Origin: Deltaproteobacteria bacterium
GTDB taxonomy: Bacteria > Desulfobacterota > Binatia > HRBIN30 > CADEER01
Assembly: GCA_029262455.1 (NCBI GenBank)
Contig: JAJCZJ010000070.1
Location: forward strand, 29,456 to 93,455
DNA: 64,000 nucleotides
Reading direction: 5' to 3'
How positions within the stretch are numbered: the stretch's first letter is position 1; each line of letters begins with the position of its first letter. A program made the position numbers and the translations under genes. Under the pieces are notes generated by a model. The model was not told the origin of the DNA. It searched no databases and saw only the letters and a program-made list of their open reading frames with translations. Shown here piece after piece: positions 9,490 through 18,213 of the stretch.

Positions 9490-10686
9490 CTAGGGCAGAA
9501 CCGTTTTCGAAGACGGGACGCAGACAAGAAAAGCCTTCTTGGCCGCGAGATCCAAGGTTCCGAATTGGTTTACTACGCGAAGCTTCGGGCGGTCCGCCGT
9601 CAGGAGCTTCGGGCCTCTGACCTTGTAACAAGTGAGATGCCCCGCGGCGTTCTGAATCCCGGCCCCGTCTACATCGACTGGGTTGCAAACCATCTGCGGT
9701 TTCTTGACTTCGAAGTCTCCGTCGTTGACGCCAAATTGATCGCTCAGCGAAACACTCGTAGCCACGAAGGTCGGATTCTCGAGATCCTTGGCCAAGTAGC
9801 ACTTGAAAGAATCCAGGCCCCCGCTTGCCCTCGGTAGTTGGAATCTCGAAAGGAAGTCCCAAGCGATCTGCGACAACACCAAGCCGTCATTGTTGAAGTA
9901 TATGACATGACCATCGAACGGCGGCGGCAGGATGCCGTCAATACTGCACAGACCCACCTCAACGCCCGACGAACAGTTCAAGTATGATTCGCAGAAACTG
10001 TTTCCCAACGACGTCGTCACATCCGGCACTGAGCCGGCACAGGAATTCGTATCACGCCAAAAGGTCAACGTCGGCTGAGCGAACACATAGGACACCGTCT
10101 GATCAGTCAGGCCCATAAAGGTCAGGACGGCAATATCGCGTGACGGCCGGCACTGGGAACTCGGAAAGAACGGAACCGGAAACGCGAGCGGCGCAGCCGC
10201 CGCAAAGAGGTCGGCTGCTTCGCACGCCAACCGGTGAGTCATCGCACCACCGTTCGAAAGACCGGTTGCATAGATGCGCACCGGGTCGATGTTCACTTCG
10301 CCTTGGACGGACGCCACCATTGCTCGAACGAACCCAACATCATCGATGCCCATGGACTGCGCAGTCCCACAACACGTACCGCCGTTCCACGAATTAAACA
10401 GCCCCTGCGGATGCACCAGGATGAAACCCTCGGCATCGGAGCGCGCCCTGAACCCCGAGATCTGCCCTTGCTGTACCTTGTTGGAGCCCAGCCCGTGAAA
10501 ATCGATGACCAACGGGACCGCCGATCCGCCGGTATAGGTTGGGGGCACGTGGATATCGTAATCACGCGTGAAGCCGTCGAATGACAGAGTGCGCGAATAG
10601 TCTCCCGGCAACAGATCAGCCCAGACTGGCCCAACTCCAACTACCAATAGCCCCAGAGCCAGCCAAAGAACGCGCAACACAGTCAC
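9490..10686 (-). CDS. Secreted LpqC/feruloyl-esterase-type hydrolase with C-terminal Cys module
   Basis: A 398-residue exported protein (signal peptide about 1-23, LWLALGLLVVGVGPVWA). Residues about 30-285 are an alpha/beta hydrolase of the PHB-depolymerase/feruloyl-esterase type (CE1, LpqC-like): VIDFHGLG oxyanion strand, IYATGLSNGG nucleophile elbow (Ser about 145), GLTDQTV for the acid, and FDGHVIYF as probable His. Residues about 290-398 are a separate module with paired Cys motifs (SFKCYLAKD, MVCNPVD, LTCYKV, LVCVPSS), nearly repeated at the N-terminus of the next gene upstream on this strand (10835-12070). Substrate could be a polyester, a feruloyl ester or similar; not determinable here. 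Confidence 0.75.
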   Translation of the reverse strand: MTVLRVLWLALGLLVVGVGPVWADLLPGDYSRTLSFDGFTRDYDIHVPPTYTGGSAVPLVIDFHGLGSNKVQQGQISGFRARSDAEGFILVHPQGLFNSWNGGTCCGTAQSMGIDDVGFVRAMVASVQGEVNIDPVRIYATGLSNGGAMTHRLACEAADLFAAAAPLAFPVPFFPSSQCRPSRDIAVLTFMGLTDQTVSYVFAQPTLTFWRDTNSCAGSVPDVTTSLGNSFCESYLNCSSGVEVGLCSIDGILPPPFDGHVIYFNNDGLVLSQIAWDFLSRFQLPRASGGLDSFKCYLAKDLENPTFVATSVSLSDQFGVNDGDFEVKKPQMVCNPVDVDGAGIQNAAGHLTCYKVRGPKLLTADRPKLRVVNQFGTLDLAAKKAFLVCVPSSKTVLP

Positions 10687-10834
10687 TCCCCTCCAACTCC
10701 TGCGATACGCAGGAAGCCACCTAATCCACAGAACGCTATAGCCTCAGACACTTTTGTCACCGAGAGCCTTCTCCAGCCGACTGTCCACGAACTCACCGGT
10801 CGATCTCGATGCCCGAGCCGTCGGGCGTATTTCC

Positions 10835-12070
10835 CTACGGCGACACCGCCCAGTCGAAGTCGACCGCCAAGGGGTCGTGGTCACTCAGCGGATCGCCGAC
10901 ACCGTCCACAAAGATCGTTGTCTCAAAGTTCCAAGAAGTCGGCGTGATTGTGACACCGCCGCCACTGCGGAATAGAAATTTGTCGATGCGACCGGGCTCA
11001 GGACAACTGAGAGTCGCACAGACATCGAGCAATCCGGTTTCCGAAAGCAGTCTCTGGAACTGCGTCGAGTCCGGCTCGCTGTTGGTGTGCAGGTTGAAAT
11101 CTCCGCCGACAATCAATGCACGTCCAGGCGAGACCGCATTGATGAAGTCGGAGAGCTGCGTGACGGCTGCGTCGCGCAGCGCATCGTCTTCGGGATCACC
11201 TCCCGCCTCCATGTGCAGATTGTAGACGTCGACCGTCACCCCCGGAGTCAACATGGTACGCGCATACGAGAAACCCTTGAGAGAAAGGCAATCGGCGGCG
11301 CTAGCGTGGCAATCGGTCCAGCGGTGGCGCACAACATCATCGACGAAGAAGAGCTGCGACATTCGGTTCAAGCCATCGCTGACCTGGGCCTGCGGCCGTT
11401 CCGGATCATTGCCGAGGGGAAGCGGAGCGGAGATCGACTTGTACGGGTGGTCGGCCTCTGCGACCAGGAGCTCGTGATAAACACGAAGAGGCGCCAGCGG
11501 ATTGGGATCTGGCGTCTGCCAACTTTCCTGCACCACTACGAGATCGTAGCCGTTCAACAACGGACTGATGATCGGGGTGTTTGCCAGTGGTGATGAGCCA
11601 GAAAGCCCTTCGGGCAATCCGGCGACGTTGTAGGAGAGTGCCGAGAACGAGCCGGAAGTCTGATTGAGCAGCACCTTCTTCGATGACGGCACACACAACA
11701 GCTGCGGCTTTTTCACCTCCAACTCGAGCGTACCGAGCTGGGTCACACTTTGAACCCGCGGTCGATCCGCCTTGTCGAGCTTGGGGCCCTTCGTCTTGTA
11801 GCAGACCAGGTGGTCGGTCGGGTTCTGCGGATTCTCCGCAAGACCCGTCGCCGGGTTGCAAATCAGAAACGGACGCGTTGCGATGAACGTCCCATCGTTG
11901 ATCGCAAACTGATCAGCCAACGACACCGAGACCTTCTCGAACTTCGGATTCTTGAGGTCGGTCGCCTTGTAACACTTGTAGTCATCGAGAGCATTCGCAC
12001 TCCCCGCAACAACCAGTCCAAAAACGACAGGTGCAGCGACAAGGCCCCACAATCTGAACTCAAAAGTCAT
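10835..12070 (-). CDS. Secreted endonuclease/exonuclease/phosphatase-fold protein with N-terminal Cys module
   Basis: A 411-residue exported protein (signal peptide about 1-27, ending ANA). Residues about 28-135 are the Cys module shared with the neighbouring esterase (DYKCYKAT, LICNPA, LVCYKTKGPKL, LLCVPSSKKVL). Residues about 145-411 are an EEP-superfamily domain with YNVAGLP, VVVQESW (metal Glu), YNLHMEAGG, GGDFNLH (D-x-N), RIDKFLF and LSDHDPLAVDF (catalytic Asp-His). The HMEAGGD and NLH pattern resembles neutral sphingomyelinases/phospholipase C as well as nucleases. It probably hydrolyses a phosphodiester outside the cytoplasm. It lies 148 bp upstream of the esterase gene on the same strand. 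Confidence 0.75.
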   Translation of the reverse strand: MTFEFRLWGLVAAPVVFGLVVAGSANALDDYKCYKATDLKNPKFEKVSVSLADQFAINDGTFIATRPFLICNPATGLAENPQNPTDHLVCYKTKGPKLDKADRPRVQSVTQLGTLELEVKKPQLLCVPSSKKVLLNQTSGSFSALSYNVAGLPEGLSGSSPLANTPIISPLLNGYDLVVVQESWQTPDPNPLAPLRVYHELLVAEADHPYKSISAPLPLGNDPERPQAQVSDGLNRMSQLFFVDDVVRHRWTDCHASAADCLSLKGFSYARTMLTPGVTVDVYNLHMEAGGDPEDDALRDAAVTQLSDFINAVSPGRALIVGGDFNLHTNSEPDSTQFQRLLSETGLLDVCATLSCPEPGRIDKFLFRSGGGVTITPTSWNFETTIFVDGVGDPLSDHDPLAVDFDWAVSP

Positions 12071-12161
12071 CGCAGGACTGTACCCCCTTCCCCCAGGAAC
12101 CTGTCAAACGGCGCCAGCCGCCGGTGCGCTGGCACCGAGAATCGCCAGGACATCCACAGAG

Positions 12162-13112
12162 TCACGGGAGCCGCCCGATCCACTCCGCGATCGCCATGCC
12201 GATGGCGTCGGGTTGGTCTTCCTGGATGAAATGTAAACCCGCACCGACCCCGACAGACTCCAAGTTCGGTAGGGTTTCTAGCGAAGCGCGCTCGGACGGC
12301 GGCAACAGGACCCCCGGGTCTGCGTAGAGCCACAGCTTCGGGACCGGGTCGCTCTGCAAGTAGCGATAGTAGCTCCCAATGGTTTCGGCATTGTCTGCCG
12401 GGACTCCATCGATGGGGATCTCATTCGGCCACACGAGAATCGGAAGGCGATCGGCCGGATCGAGAAACGGAGCCCTGTAGACGTCGAGCACTTCCTCACT
12501 GAGTCCTCCCGGGCCCGCGCTACCGAGGAGCTGCTCGATGAAGACGTTCTGGTCGATAATCATCATCCGGCCGAGCACAGGGTCACGAAACTGCGCCAGG
12601 ATCGGAGCAAACAAGGGCGGCACAGTCTCGGTGGAAAAAGGGCGCACCAACGTTTCCATGAACGCAATGCCTGCAATGTTGTCGCGATGGGCATCGGCGT
12701 ATGCAAAACCCAGCCCTCCGCCCCAATCATGCAGCACGAGAATGACGTCGCGCAGTCCGAGCTCTGCGATGAATGCTTCGAGATACTGCAAGTGCGTCGA
12801 AAACCGGTAGTCGATGTCCGGCTTGCCCGAATCGCCGTGGCCAACCAAGTCGACGGCTATCGTGCGTCCCAGATCCGACAGGTGAGGCGTCACGTTGCGC
12901 CACAGGAAACTCGAAGTCGGGTTGCCGTGAATCAACAGGATCGGCCGCCCCTCACCGCGTTGGACGAAGTGCATCGTCGTATCCAGCACCTCGACAGAGT
13001 TCGAACCTTGCTCAAAAGTTCGCTGTGACGCCGCGTCGTCATCCGAGCCGCAGCCGGCCTGCCCAGCAACCAGCAAGCCTACCAAACCAAACATCGCCCA
13101 TTGATTCGTCAC
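12162..13112 (-). CDS. Exported haloalkane dehalogenase (DhaA/HLD-II-like alpha/beta hydrolase)
   Basis: I chose the GTG at 13112 because AGAGGAG lies 5 nt upstream and the product then starts with a clean export signal (MTNQWAMFGLVGLLVAGQAG-C-GSDDD), probably a lipoprotein although QAGC is a weak lipobox. The about 316-residue enzyme has the complete haloalkane-dehalogenase pentad in HLD-II order: HGNPTS (halide Asn about 64), HDWGGG (nucleophile Asp about 129 and halide Trp about 130), FMETLVRP (acid Glu about 153, as in DhaA MEFIRP) and GLHFIQED (His about 294). It would replace halogen by hydroxyl in haloalkanes. A secretion signal is unusual for this mostly cytoplasmic family. Confidence 0.8.
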   Translation of the reverse strand: MTNQWAMFGLVGLLVAGQAGCGSDDDAASQRTFEQGSNSVEVLDTTMHFVQRGEGRPILLIHGNPTSSFLWRNVTPHLSDLGRTIAVDLVGHGDSGKPDIDYRFSTHLQYLEAFIAELGLRDVILVLHDWGGGLGFAYADAHRDNIAGIAFMETLVRPFSTETVPPLFAPILAQFRDPVLGRMMIIDQNVFIEQLLGSAGPGGLSEEVLDVYRAPFLDPADRLPILVWPNEIPIDGVPADNAETIGSYYRYLQSDPVPKLWLYADPGVLLPPSERASLETLPNLESVGVGAGLHFIQEDQPDAIGMAIAEWIGRLP

Positions 13113-13242
13113 TTCCGCTCCTCTTCCGACCATCTCCGGCCGCATCACCAATGCGTGCAGTCAAGCAGCGTGCCGCAGTAGTCGCAATGTTCGTTGGGAG
13201 GGTTGAGAAGGACAGTTAGTACCGTATCGGCACCCGACGCGA

Positions 13243-16095
13243 TCACACCCCGCAGGGGGTGAGCGCGTTTCGCACCGCGGAGATCAGCTCTGAGATCGCC
13301 ACCTCGGTGTCGCGGTCGCTGTCGATTCCGGGACACAAGAGCAAGTTGTCGACGCCGAGGGCGATGTTGACTCCTCGGATGAGATCCCCGATCGAAACAC
13401 GTCCGTCGCCGTCGCAATCGCCGGCGCACTGGAAGACCGGACTCGACGCATTGGCCGGATCACTACCCGCATCAATCTCGTCGCGATCCGCGATACCGTC
13501 GCCGTCACGATCGATACCGACGCGCTCCCCGGAGCCGGGCGGCGTGCACGTAAAGGTGAGCGGCGACTGTTCGGCCAGCCCGACCAGCTCCGATCGCGAC
13601 CTGGTCGAGTCGCCATCCCGATCCCCGGAAAAGGCGTCTACATTGGGCCGATAGACCCAACCGCGGTCCTCGTCGTTCCAAAGCCCGCGCACGACGAGGT
13701 CGCACTCGCCTTCCTCAGCGCGAGCAATCAACAGGTCCATCCGGCCGAGATCTGCCGGGCCGGCTCCGTCACCAATCGTCACTTGCTGACCGACGACCGG
13801 GGCAAGGTTCGAATCAAAGGCGAGAAGAAACGCTTCGATTTCCCGACGCGAGGGCTCACCCAGACTAAAGATGCCGGCACTCAGGAAGCGGTTGAGGGTA
13901 TCGACGCTGCCGTCGTGAATGTAGCCGAAGCCGCGGATCTGGTCTCCGGTATGTTCGGTATCCAAGCCGCCACCAAACATCGGGATCGGCGCGACGCCAA
14001 ACATGCCGACTCGCTGGTACATGTTGCGCAGGTGCGGGGTTTTGAACTCCTGCGTCTCGAGCGAAATCGATTGGGTCGCGTTCGTACCGAACAAGCCGCG
14101 CCCCGGCTCGAGTGTGTGGCAGATACTGCAGGTGATGAAGGTATTGAAATACTGCCTCCGACCGGCTTCCTCCTGGGCGTTGAGCTCGTTGTCGAGACCG
14201 CGAATCGGATTCGGCGGCTGAATGATACGCAGCGCGAAATCTGTATAGGCGTCCATCTCCAAGTCAGAGATCTCTGCTTCGCGGCCCAACAGTTCTACGA
14301 AGGCACCATTGAACTGCCGAAACGCCGCCCGCTCATCCAGCCTGTCACCTCCCGATAGAACACCTCCATTGCGCTCACCTCGCCAGTGCATCGGCCCGTG
14401 ATCCGCCAAGCCGCGCAGAGTCTGCACCGTCATCGGCCCCTTCATCGGGTGAAAACGAGTCGATCCGACACGTACGGTCTGGCCGTCTGGGTTGCCAAGA
14501 TCCCATCCCAAATCGTCGACGTCACCAAACACGTGGCAGGAGGCGCACGACGCCTCCCCATTGCTGGAGGCAAACGACGCGTCGTACAGGGTGGAGCGTC
14601 CCTCCGTAACCGTCGATGGCTCTGGGTTGTGCAGCGCAAGGTGCTGAACCTGGCGGCGCGTCGTCAAATCGACCGACACGACGGCATTGTCGAAGCGCGT
14701 CAGCACGTACAGCCGGTCGCTCTCCTCATCGAGCACCAATCCAGACGGACCGCCACCGGCAAGCTCGATCCGGTCGTCTGAGGTGGGTACACGCCTGCCG
14801 GACTCGAGCTCGCCGACATCGACCACTCCGATCGCGGCGGAACCGAAAGCCGCTACGTAAAGCGTCTTGCCATCTTCGGTGACGACCATTTCCAGAGGCG
14901 TGGCGAGACTCCGCTCCTTGACTCCGGCCGGGCTAGGCACAACGTCGTAGTCGATGTGCGGGTTCAGGTGACGAGGAGTTACCTCGCCCGACTCCGCATC
15001 GATCACCGTGATCCTGGCCTCGTGCAGTCGGCTGCGCACAGTGGAGTTGCCCAAGATACCTGGTCCTTCGAAGCGCACTTCGTTGCGCGCTTCGGTATTG
15101 GTCACGTACAGCGCTCCGGTCAACGGGTTGGTCACCATGTTGAACAAGATCGTCCCGACATGCGGAAACTTCATGACTTCGACCGGCACATCGGCGACGG
15201 CGTCGATCGAAAAGACATCGTAGTCGGGTAAGCTCAGGCGCACCGCGTGGCTCCAATCGCGGCCGAGCTCATCCTGCCAGGCACCCGTCTCGCGATCGAA
15301 CTTCACGATCAACCCAACCTCGGGCTGCACGTTGCCCTCGACGTTTTGCCTCGGCCCGGGCAACCCCCCCGGCAACCTCTGCCCCTCGAGAGAGCAAGTG
15401 CCGGCGACGCCGCCGTTGCACACCAACTCTTCGTTGATCACCGTGGTCTGATTGCCAGAGTGGAAAACCGCGGCGTACACGGTACGGCCGTCTGGGCTTA
15501 CCGCCAGAGCGCGCGGAGTATCGCCAAAAAGAGTCACGATGGTCAGCGGTGTACCACCCGCCGGCTCGCCGAGATCGTCCGCGTCGAAGACCCACACGTC
15601 CGCGCGCCCAACCCCAGGGGTCGTCAGCTGCGGGTCAAACGGAGCGTTCTGCCCGCGGTGCGCCGTCGTCACAAAAGCGCGGTCGCGATCAGTCCCGGCG
15701 AAGACGATATCGCGCGGTTCGTCGCCAACCCATAGGGTTCGAACCACGCGCGGTGGTGTCGTCGAAACATCGACGACACTGATGCTGTCGGACAGATGAT
15801 TGACAACCCACACCTCACCGTCGTCGCGCACCGCTACCGCCACCGGCTCGAGGCCAACGCCAACCGAACCGATCGCCGCCAATTCGCCCTCGGCGACAGA
15901 AAAAATCTCGAGGCGATTGTCCGGAATGTTAGCGACAAACAACCGACTGCCGTCAAACGACATGGCCAACGGACGCACTGGCCCACTCTCAAACGCCGTA
16001 AATGAGGGCTGTGCCGATGCGGCCGAGACCACGGTAAGGATCAGTCCCAAGATCAACGATACGATCCAACTGCGCTCAGCGCTCATTCGTTCCAT
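13243..16095 (-). CDS. Secreted beta-propeller / dihaem cytochrome (MauG-CCP-like) with EF-hand tail
   Basis: About 950 residues. The ATG at 16095 has GAGG 6 nt upstream and gives a signal peptide (WIVSLILGLILTVVSAASA). Residues about 30-500 are YVTN-type beta-propeller repeats (RLFVANIPDN, GEVWVVNHLSDSISVVD, PRALAVSPDGRTVYAA, KTLYVAAFGS). Residues about 510-800 carry two c-haem sites, CASCH (about 517-521) and CSICH (about 656-660), with KTPHLRNMYQR and GFGYIHDGS as in MauG/cytochrome c peroxidase-like proteins. The last about 55 residues are a Cys-bounded EF-hand pair (GDCDGDGRVSIGDLIRGVNI and a second IDSDRDTEV loop). A periplasmic oxidase or peroxidase role is likely; the substrate is unknown. 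Confidence 0.7.
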   Translation of the reverse strand: MERMSAERSWIVSLILGLILTVVSAASAQPSFTAFESGPVRPLAMSFDGSRLFVANIPDNRLEIFSVAEGELAAIGSVGVGLEPVAVAVRDDGEVWVVNHLSDSISVVDVSTTPPRVVRTLWVGDEPRDIVFAGTDRDRAFVTTAHRGQNAPFDPQLTTPGVGRADVWVFDADDLGEPAGGTPLTIVTLFGDTPRALAVSPDGRTVYAAVFHSGNQTTVINEELVCNGGVAGTCSLEGQRLPGGLPGPRQNVEGNVQPEVGLIVKFDRETGAWQDELGRDWSHAVRLSLPDYDVFSIDAVADVPVEVMKFPHVGTILFNMVTNPLTGALYVTNTEARNEVRFEGPGILGNSTVRSRLHEARITVIDAESGEVTPRHLNPHIDYDVVPSPAGVKERSLATPLEMVVTEDGKTLYVAAFGSAAIGVVDVGELESGRRVPTSDDRIELAGGGPSGLVLDEESDRLYVLTRFDNAVVSVDLTTRRQVQHLALHNPEPSTVTEGRSTLYDASFASSNGEASCASCHVFGDVDDLGWDLGNPDGQTVRVGSTRFHPMKGPMTVQTLRGLADHGPMHWRGERNGGVLSGGDRLDERAAFRQFNGAFVELLGREAEISDLEMDAYTDFALRIIQPPNPIRGLDNELNAQEEAGRRQYFNTFITCSICHTLEPGRGLFGTNATQSISLETQEFKTPHLRNMYQRVGMFGVAPIPMFGGGLDTEHTGDQIRGFGYIHDGSVDTLNRFLSAGIFSLGEPSRREIEAFLLAFDSNLAPVVGQQVTIGDGAGPADLGRMDLLIARAEEGECDLVVRGLWNDEDRGWVYRPNVDAFSGDRDGDSTRSRSELVGLAEQSPLTFTCTPPGSGERVGIDRDGDGIADRDEIDAGSDPANASSPVFQCAGDCDGDGRVSIGDLIRGVNIALGVDNLLLCPGIDSDRDTEVAISELISAVRNALTPCGV

Positions 16096-16163
16096 TGCTC
16101 GCCTCAAGGTCTGGCATAATCGGCATCCAAGTTCGCATCTAGAACCAATACGCCTCTGGTTTC

Positions 16164-16222
16164 GAAACGGATGCAAATAGTTTTGAAACCCTCAGCGTTT
16201 ATGAGCGTTCATCTGCGGTTTC
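16164..16222. repeat. Degenerate copy of the AACGC/GAACGC inverted-repeat element
   Basis: CAGCGTTTATGAGCGTTCAT and the following CTGCGGTTTC (16193-16222) match the right arm of the complete element at 47443-47537 with few changes. The left arm is only partly recognisable (GAAACGGATGCAAATAG at about 16164-16180). It lies between menB (3' side) and the 5' side of the cytochrome gene, so the cytochrome promoter is near it. Confidence 0.5.
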
Positions 16223-16229
16223 CCATTAC

Positions 16230-17126
16230 TCAGAAGTGCCACGGAAACTTCGAGTAATCCTGGGGCCTTTTCTCGAGAAACGCGTCGCGCCCCTCGACCG
16301 CCTCGGGCGTCCCATAGGCCAGCCGGGTCGCCTCGCCGGCAAACAGCTGCTGCCCCACCATTCCGTCGTCCACCATGTTAAACGCATACTTTAACATTCG
16401 CATCGCAGTTGGGCTTTTTCCATTGATCTTTGCTGCCCACTCGAGGGCGAAGGACTCCAACTCGGCGTGCGCTACGACGGCATTGACCATGCCCATGTCC
16501 GCACCTTGCTGGGCTGTGTAATCGTCGCCGATGAAGAACACCTCACGAGCCTTTTTCTGCCCTGCCTGGCGCGCCAGGAGGGCCGAACCGTATCCCCCAT
16601 CGAAACTGGCGACATCGGGATCCGTTTGCTTAAACCGCGCGTGCTCCTCGCTGGCGATCGTGAGATCACAGACGACGTGCAGGCTGTGCCCTCCCCCGAC
16701 TGCCCAGCCCGGAACAACCGCAATCACGACCTTCGGCATGAAGCGGATCAAGCGCTGCACTTCGAGGATATGCAGACGACCCAGCTTCGCGGGATCCGGC
16801 TGAAGAGCCTCGGCTCCCTCGTATTTGTACCCGTCGGCACCGCGAATCCGTTGGTCGCCCCCCGAGCAAAAGGCCCAGCCCCCGTCCTTTGGCGACGGAC
16901 CGTTGCCGGTCAGCAGGACGCAACCTACGTCGCTCCACTGGCGCGCGTGATCGAGTACGCGGTACAGCTCGTCCACCGTATGGGGCCGAAAAGCATTGCG
17001 CACCTCAGGACGGTTGAAGGCAACACGCACAGTGCCTTGGTCGATGGCACGATGATACGAAATATCGGTCAGATCGAAGCCGGCAACCGGCTGCCAACGT
17101 TGCGGCTCAAAAATTTCTGATACCAT
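16230..17126 (-). CDS. menB: 1,4-dihydroxy-2-naphthoyl-CoA synthase (MenB)
   Basis: A 298-residue crotonase-fold enzyme that closes the second ring of menaquinone by converting O-succinylbenzoyl-CoA to DHNA-CoA in the cytoplasm. It carries the MenB-specific NGPSPKDGGWAFCSGGDQR and GYKYEG stretches (about 75-105), oxyanion-hole VPGWAVGGGHSLH, DPDVASFDGGYGS, and a C-terminal GRDAFLEKRPQDYSKFPWHF. AGGAGG lies 4-5 nt before the ATG at 17126. It stands alone here with no other men gene within the window. Its presence indicates a menaquinone-based respiratory chain. Confidence 0.93.
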   Translation of the reverse strand: MVSEIFEPQRWQPVAGFDLTDISYHRAIDQGTVRVAFNRPEVRNAFRPHTVDELYRVLDHARQWSDVGCVLLTGNGPSPKDGGWAFCSGGDQRIRGADGYKYEGAEALQPDPAKLGRLHILEVQRLIRFMPKVVIAVVPGWAVGGGHSLHVVCDLTIASEEHARFKQTDPDVASFDGGYGSALLARQAGQKKAREVFFIGDDYTAQQGADMGMVNAVVAHAELESFALEWAAKINGKSPTAMRMLKYAFNMVDDGMVGQQLFAGEATRLAYGTPEAVEGRDAFLEKRPQDYSKFPWHF

Positions 17127-17171
17127 GAATCCTCCTGCCAGCTCGGGTCGCGAGCAGAAAACGTACCCGGT

Positions 17172-17915
17172 ATGTCCACGGGAATCGACGACCCGCCCAC
17201 ACGAAAGGGAAAACCTGTGATCGCAGACGCACTGAACCTCGCTACGTCACTCGCCACTACGATCGGGCGCGGCACCCTGGGACTATCGGTCGGCAATCTC
17301 GGACCGCGTCCCGAGAAGAGACTCGCGCTCTACGACTTCGAGGCATGTCCGTTTTGCCGCAAGGCGCGCGAGGCACTGTCGATGCTCGATTTGGAAGCGG
17401 ACATCTACCCCTGTCCGAAGGGCGGACCGCAATTCCGACGCGAGGTCAACAAGCGTGGCGGCCGTGCGATGTTCCCCTACCTCGTCGACCCCAACACCGG
17501 GCGGGAGATGTACGAATCCGACGATATTGTCCGTTACCTGTTCGAAACCTACGGAGACGGCACCGTTCCCACCTTGCTGCGGCTCGGTCCGCTCACCGAC
17601 ATCGGCTCAACTCTCGCCGGCATCCCGCGTGCCGGACTCGGTGGATTCTACCGCAACGCGAAGCAACCAAAGCGCCCTCTCGAACTCTACAGCTTTGAAG
17701 CCTCACCGTATTGCCGCCTGGTGCGCGAGCGACTCTCGAGTCTCGAGCTGCCCTACATCCTGCGCAACGTCGCTAAGGGTAGTCCGAGTCGCGCCGCCTT
17801 CGTCAAACGCTCCGGCAAGATGCAAGTGCCCTTCTTGATCGACCCCAACACCAAGACCGAGATGTTCGAGTCGAAGGACATCAACGCCTACTTGGATTCA
17901 GAGTATGCGGAGTAG
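17172..17915 (+). CDS. Tandem glutaredoxin/GST N-terminal-fold protein
   Basis: 247 residues made of two thioredoxin-fold GST-N domains. The first (about 53-135) begins LALYDFEACPFCRKAREAL with a dithiol CPFC and FPYLVDPNTGREMYESDDIV. The second (about 170-247) begins LELYSFEASPYCRLVRERL, with SPYC leaving only one Cys, and VPFLIDPNTKTEMFESKDI. The repeated DPNT and M-ES-DI glutathione-binding motifs show an internal duplication; there is no GST C-terminal helical domain. A GTG at 17217 with AAAGGGA upstream is a good alternative start and would drop 15 residues. Redox or glutathione transfer is likely, the substrate unknown. The TAG stop is immediately followed by the CGGGGTAC array. Confidence 0.8.
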   Translation: MSTGIDDPPTRKGKPVIADALNLATSLATTIGRGTLGLSVGNLGPRPEKRLALYDFEACPFCRKAREALSMLDLEADIYPCPKGGPQFRREVNKRGGRAMFPYLVDPNTGREMYESDDIVRYLFETYGDGTVPTLLRLGPLTDIGSTLAGIPRAGLGGFYRNAKQPKRPLELYSFEASPYCRLVRERLSSLELPYILRNVAKGSPSRAAFVKRSGKMQVPFLIDPNTKTEMFESKDINAYLDSEYAE

Positions 17916-18213
17916 CGGGGTACATCAGAGCGGGGTACAGGGTACAGGGGACAGGGTACGGGGTACGGGGTACGGGGTACGGGGTACAGGGTACGGGGTA
18001 CGGGGTACGGTTTATGAAGAGCGCACCTCGCCTCCGAGGCCGGACTCTCTGCAGGCTCCACCCCTAGGTTGTACCACGATAAAAAAACGCGCCGCTTACC
18101 CCTACTCGTACGGAGTCAAACTCGGAGACCGGACTCAGCAGACTGCGCACCCCCGTAGGCCGTACCCCGTACCCTGTACCCCGCCCTTGTGTACCCCGCT
18201 CTTGCGTACCCCG
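17916..18213. repeat. GGGGTAC array 1, inverted arms between convergent genes
   Basis: The space between two convergent genes is filled by a structured repeat. The left arm (17916-18010) is GGGGTAC in tandem on the plus strand, with about eight near-contiguous copies from 17954. The right arm (about 18154-18213) is the reverse complement (GTACCCC units). Shorter GAGCGGGGTAC-type units occur near the outer ends. The centre (about 18011-18153) holds GAAGAGCGC and an A7 run and no gene. Both flanking genes end in TAG directly followed, in their own sense, by CGGGGTAC. Runs of GGGG separated by TAC fit a four-tetrad G-quadruplex. Confidence 0.85.
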
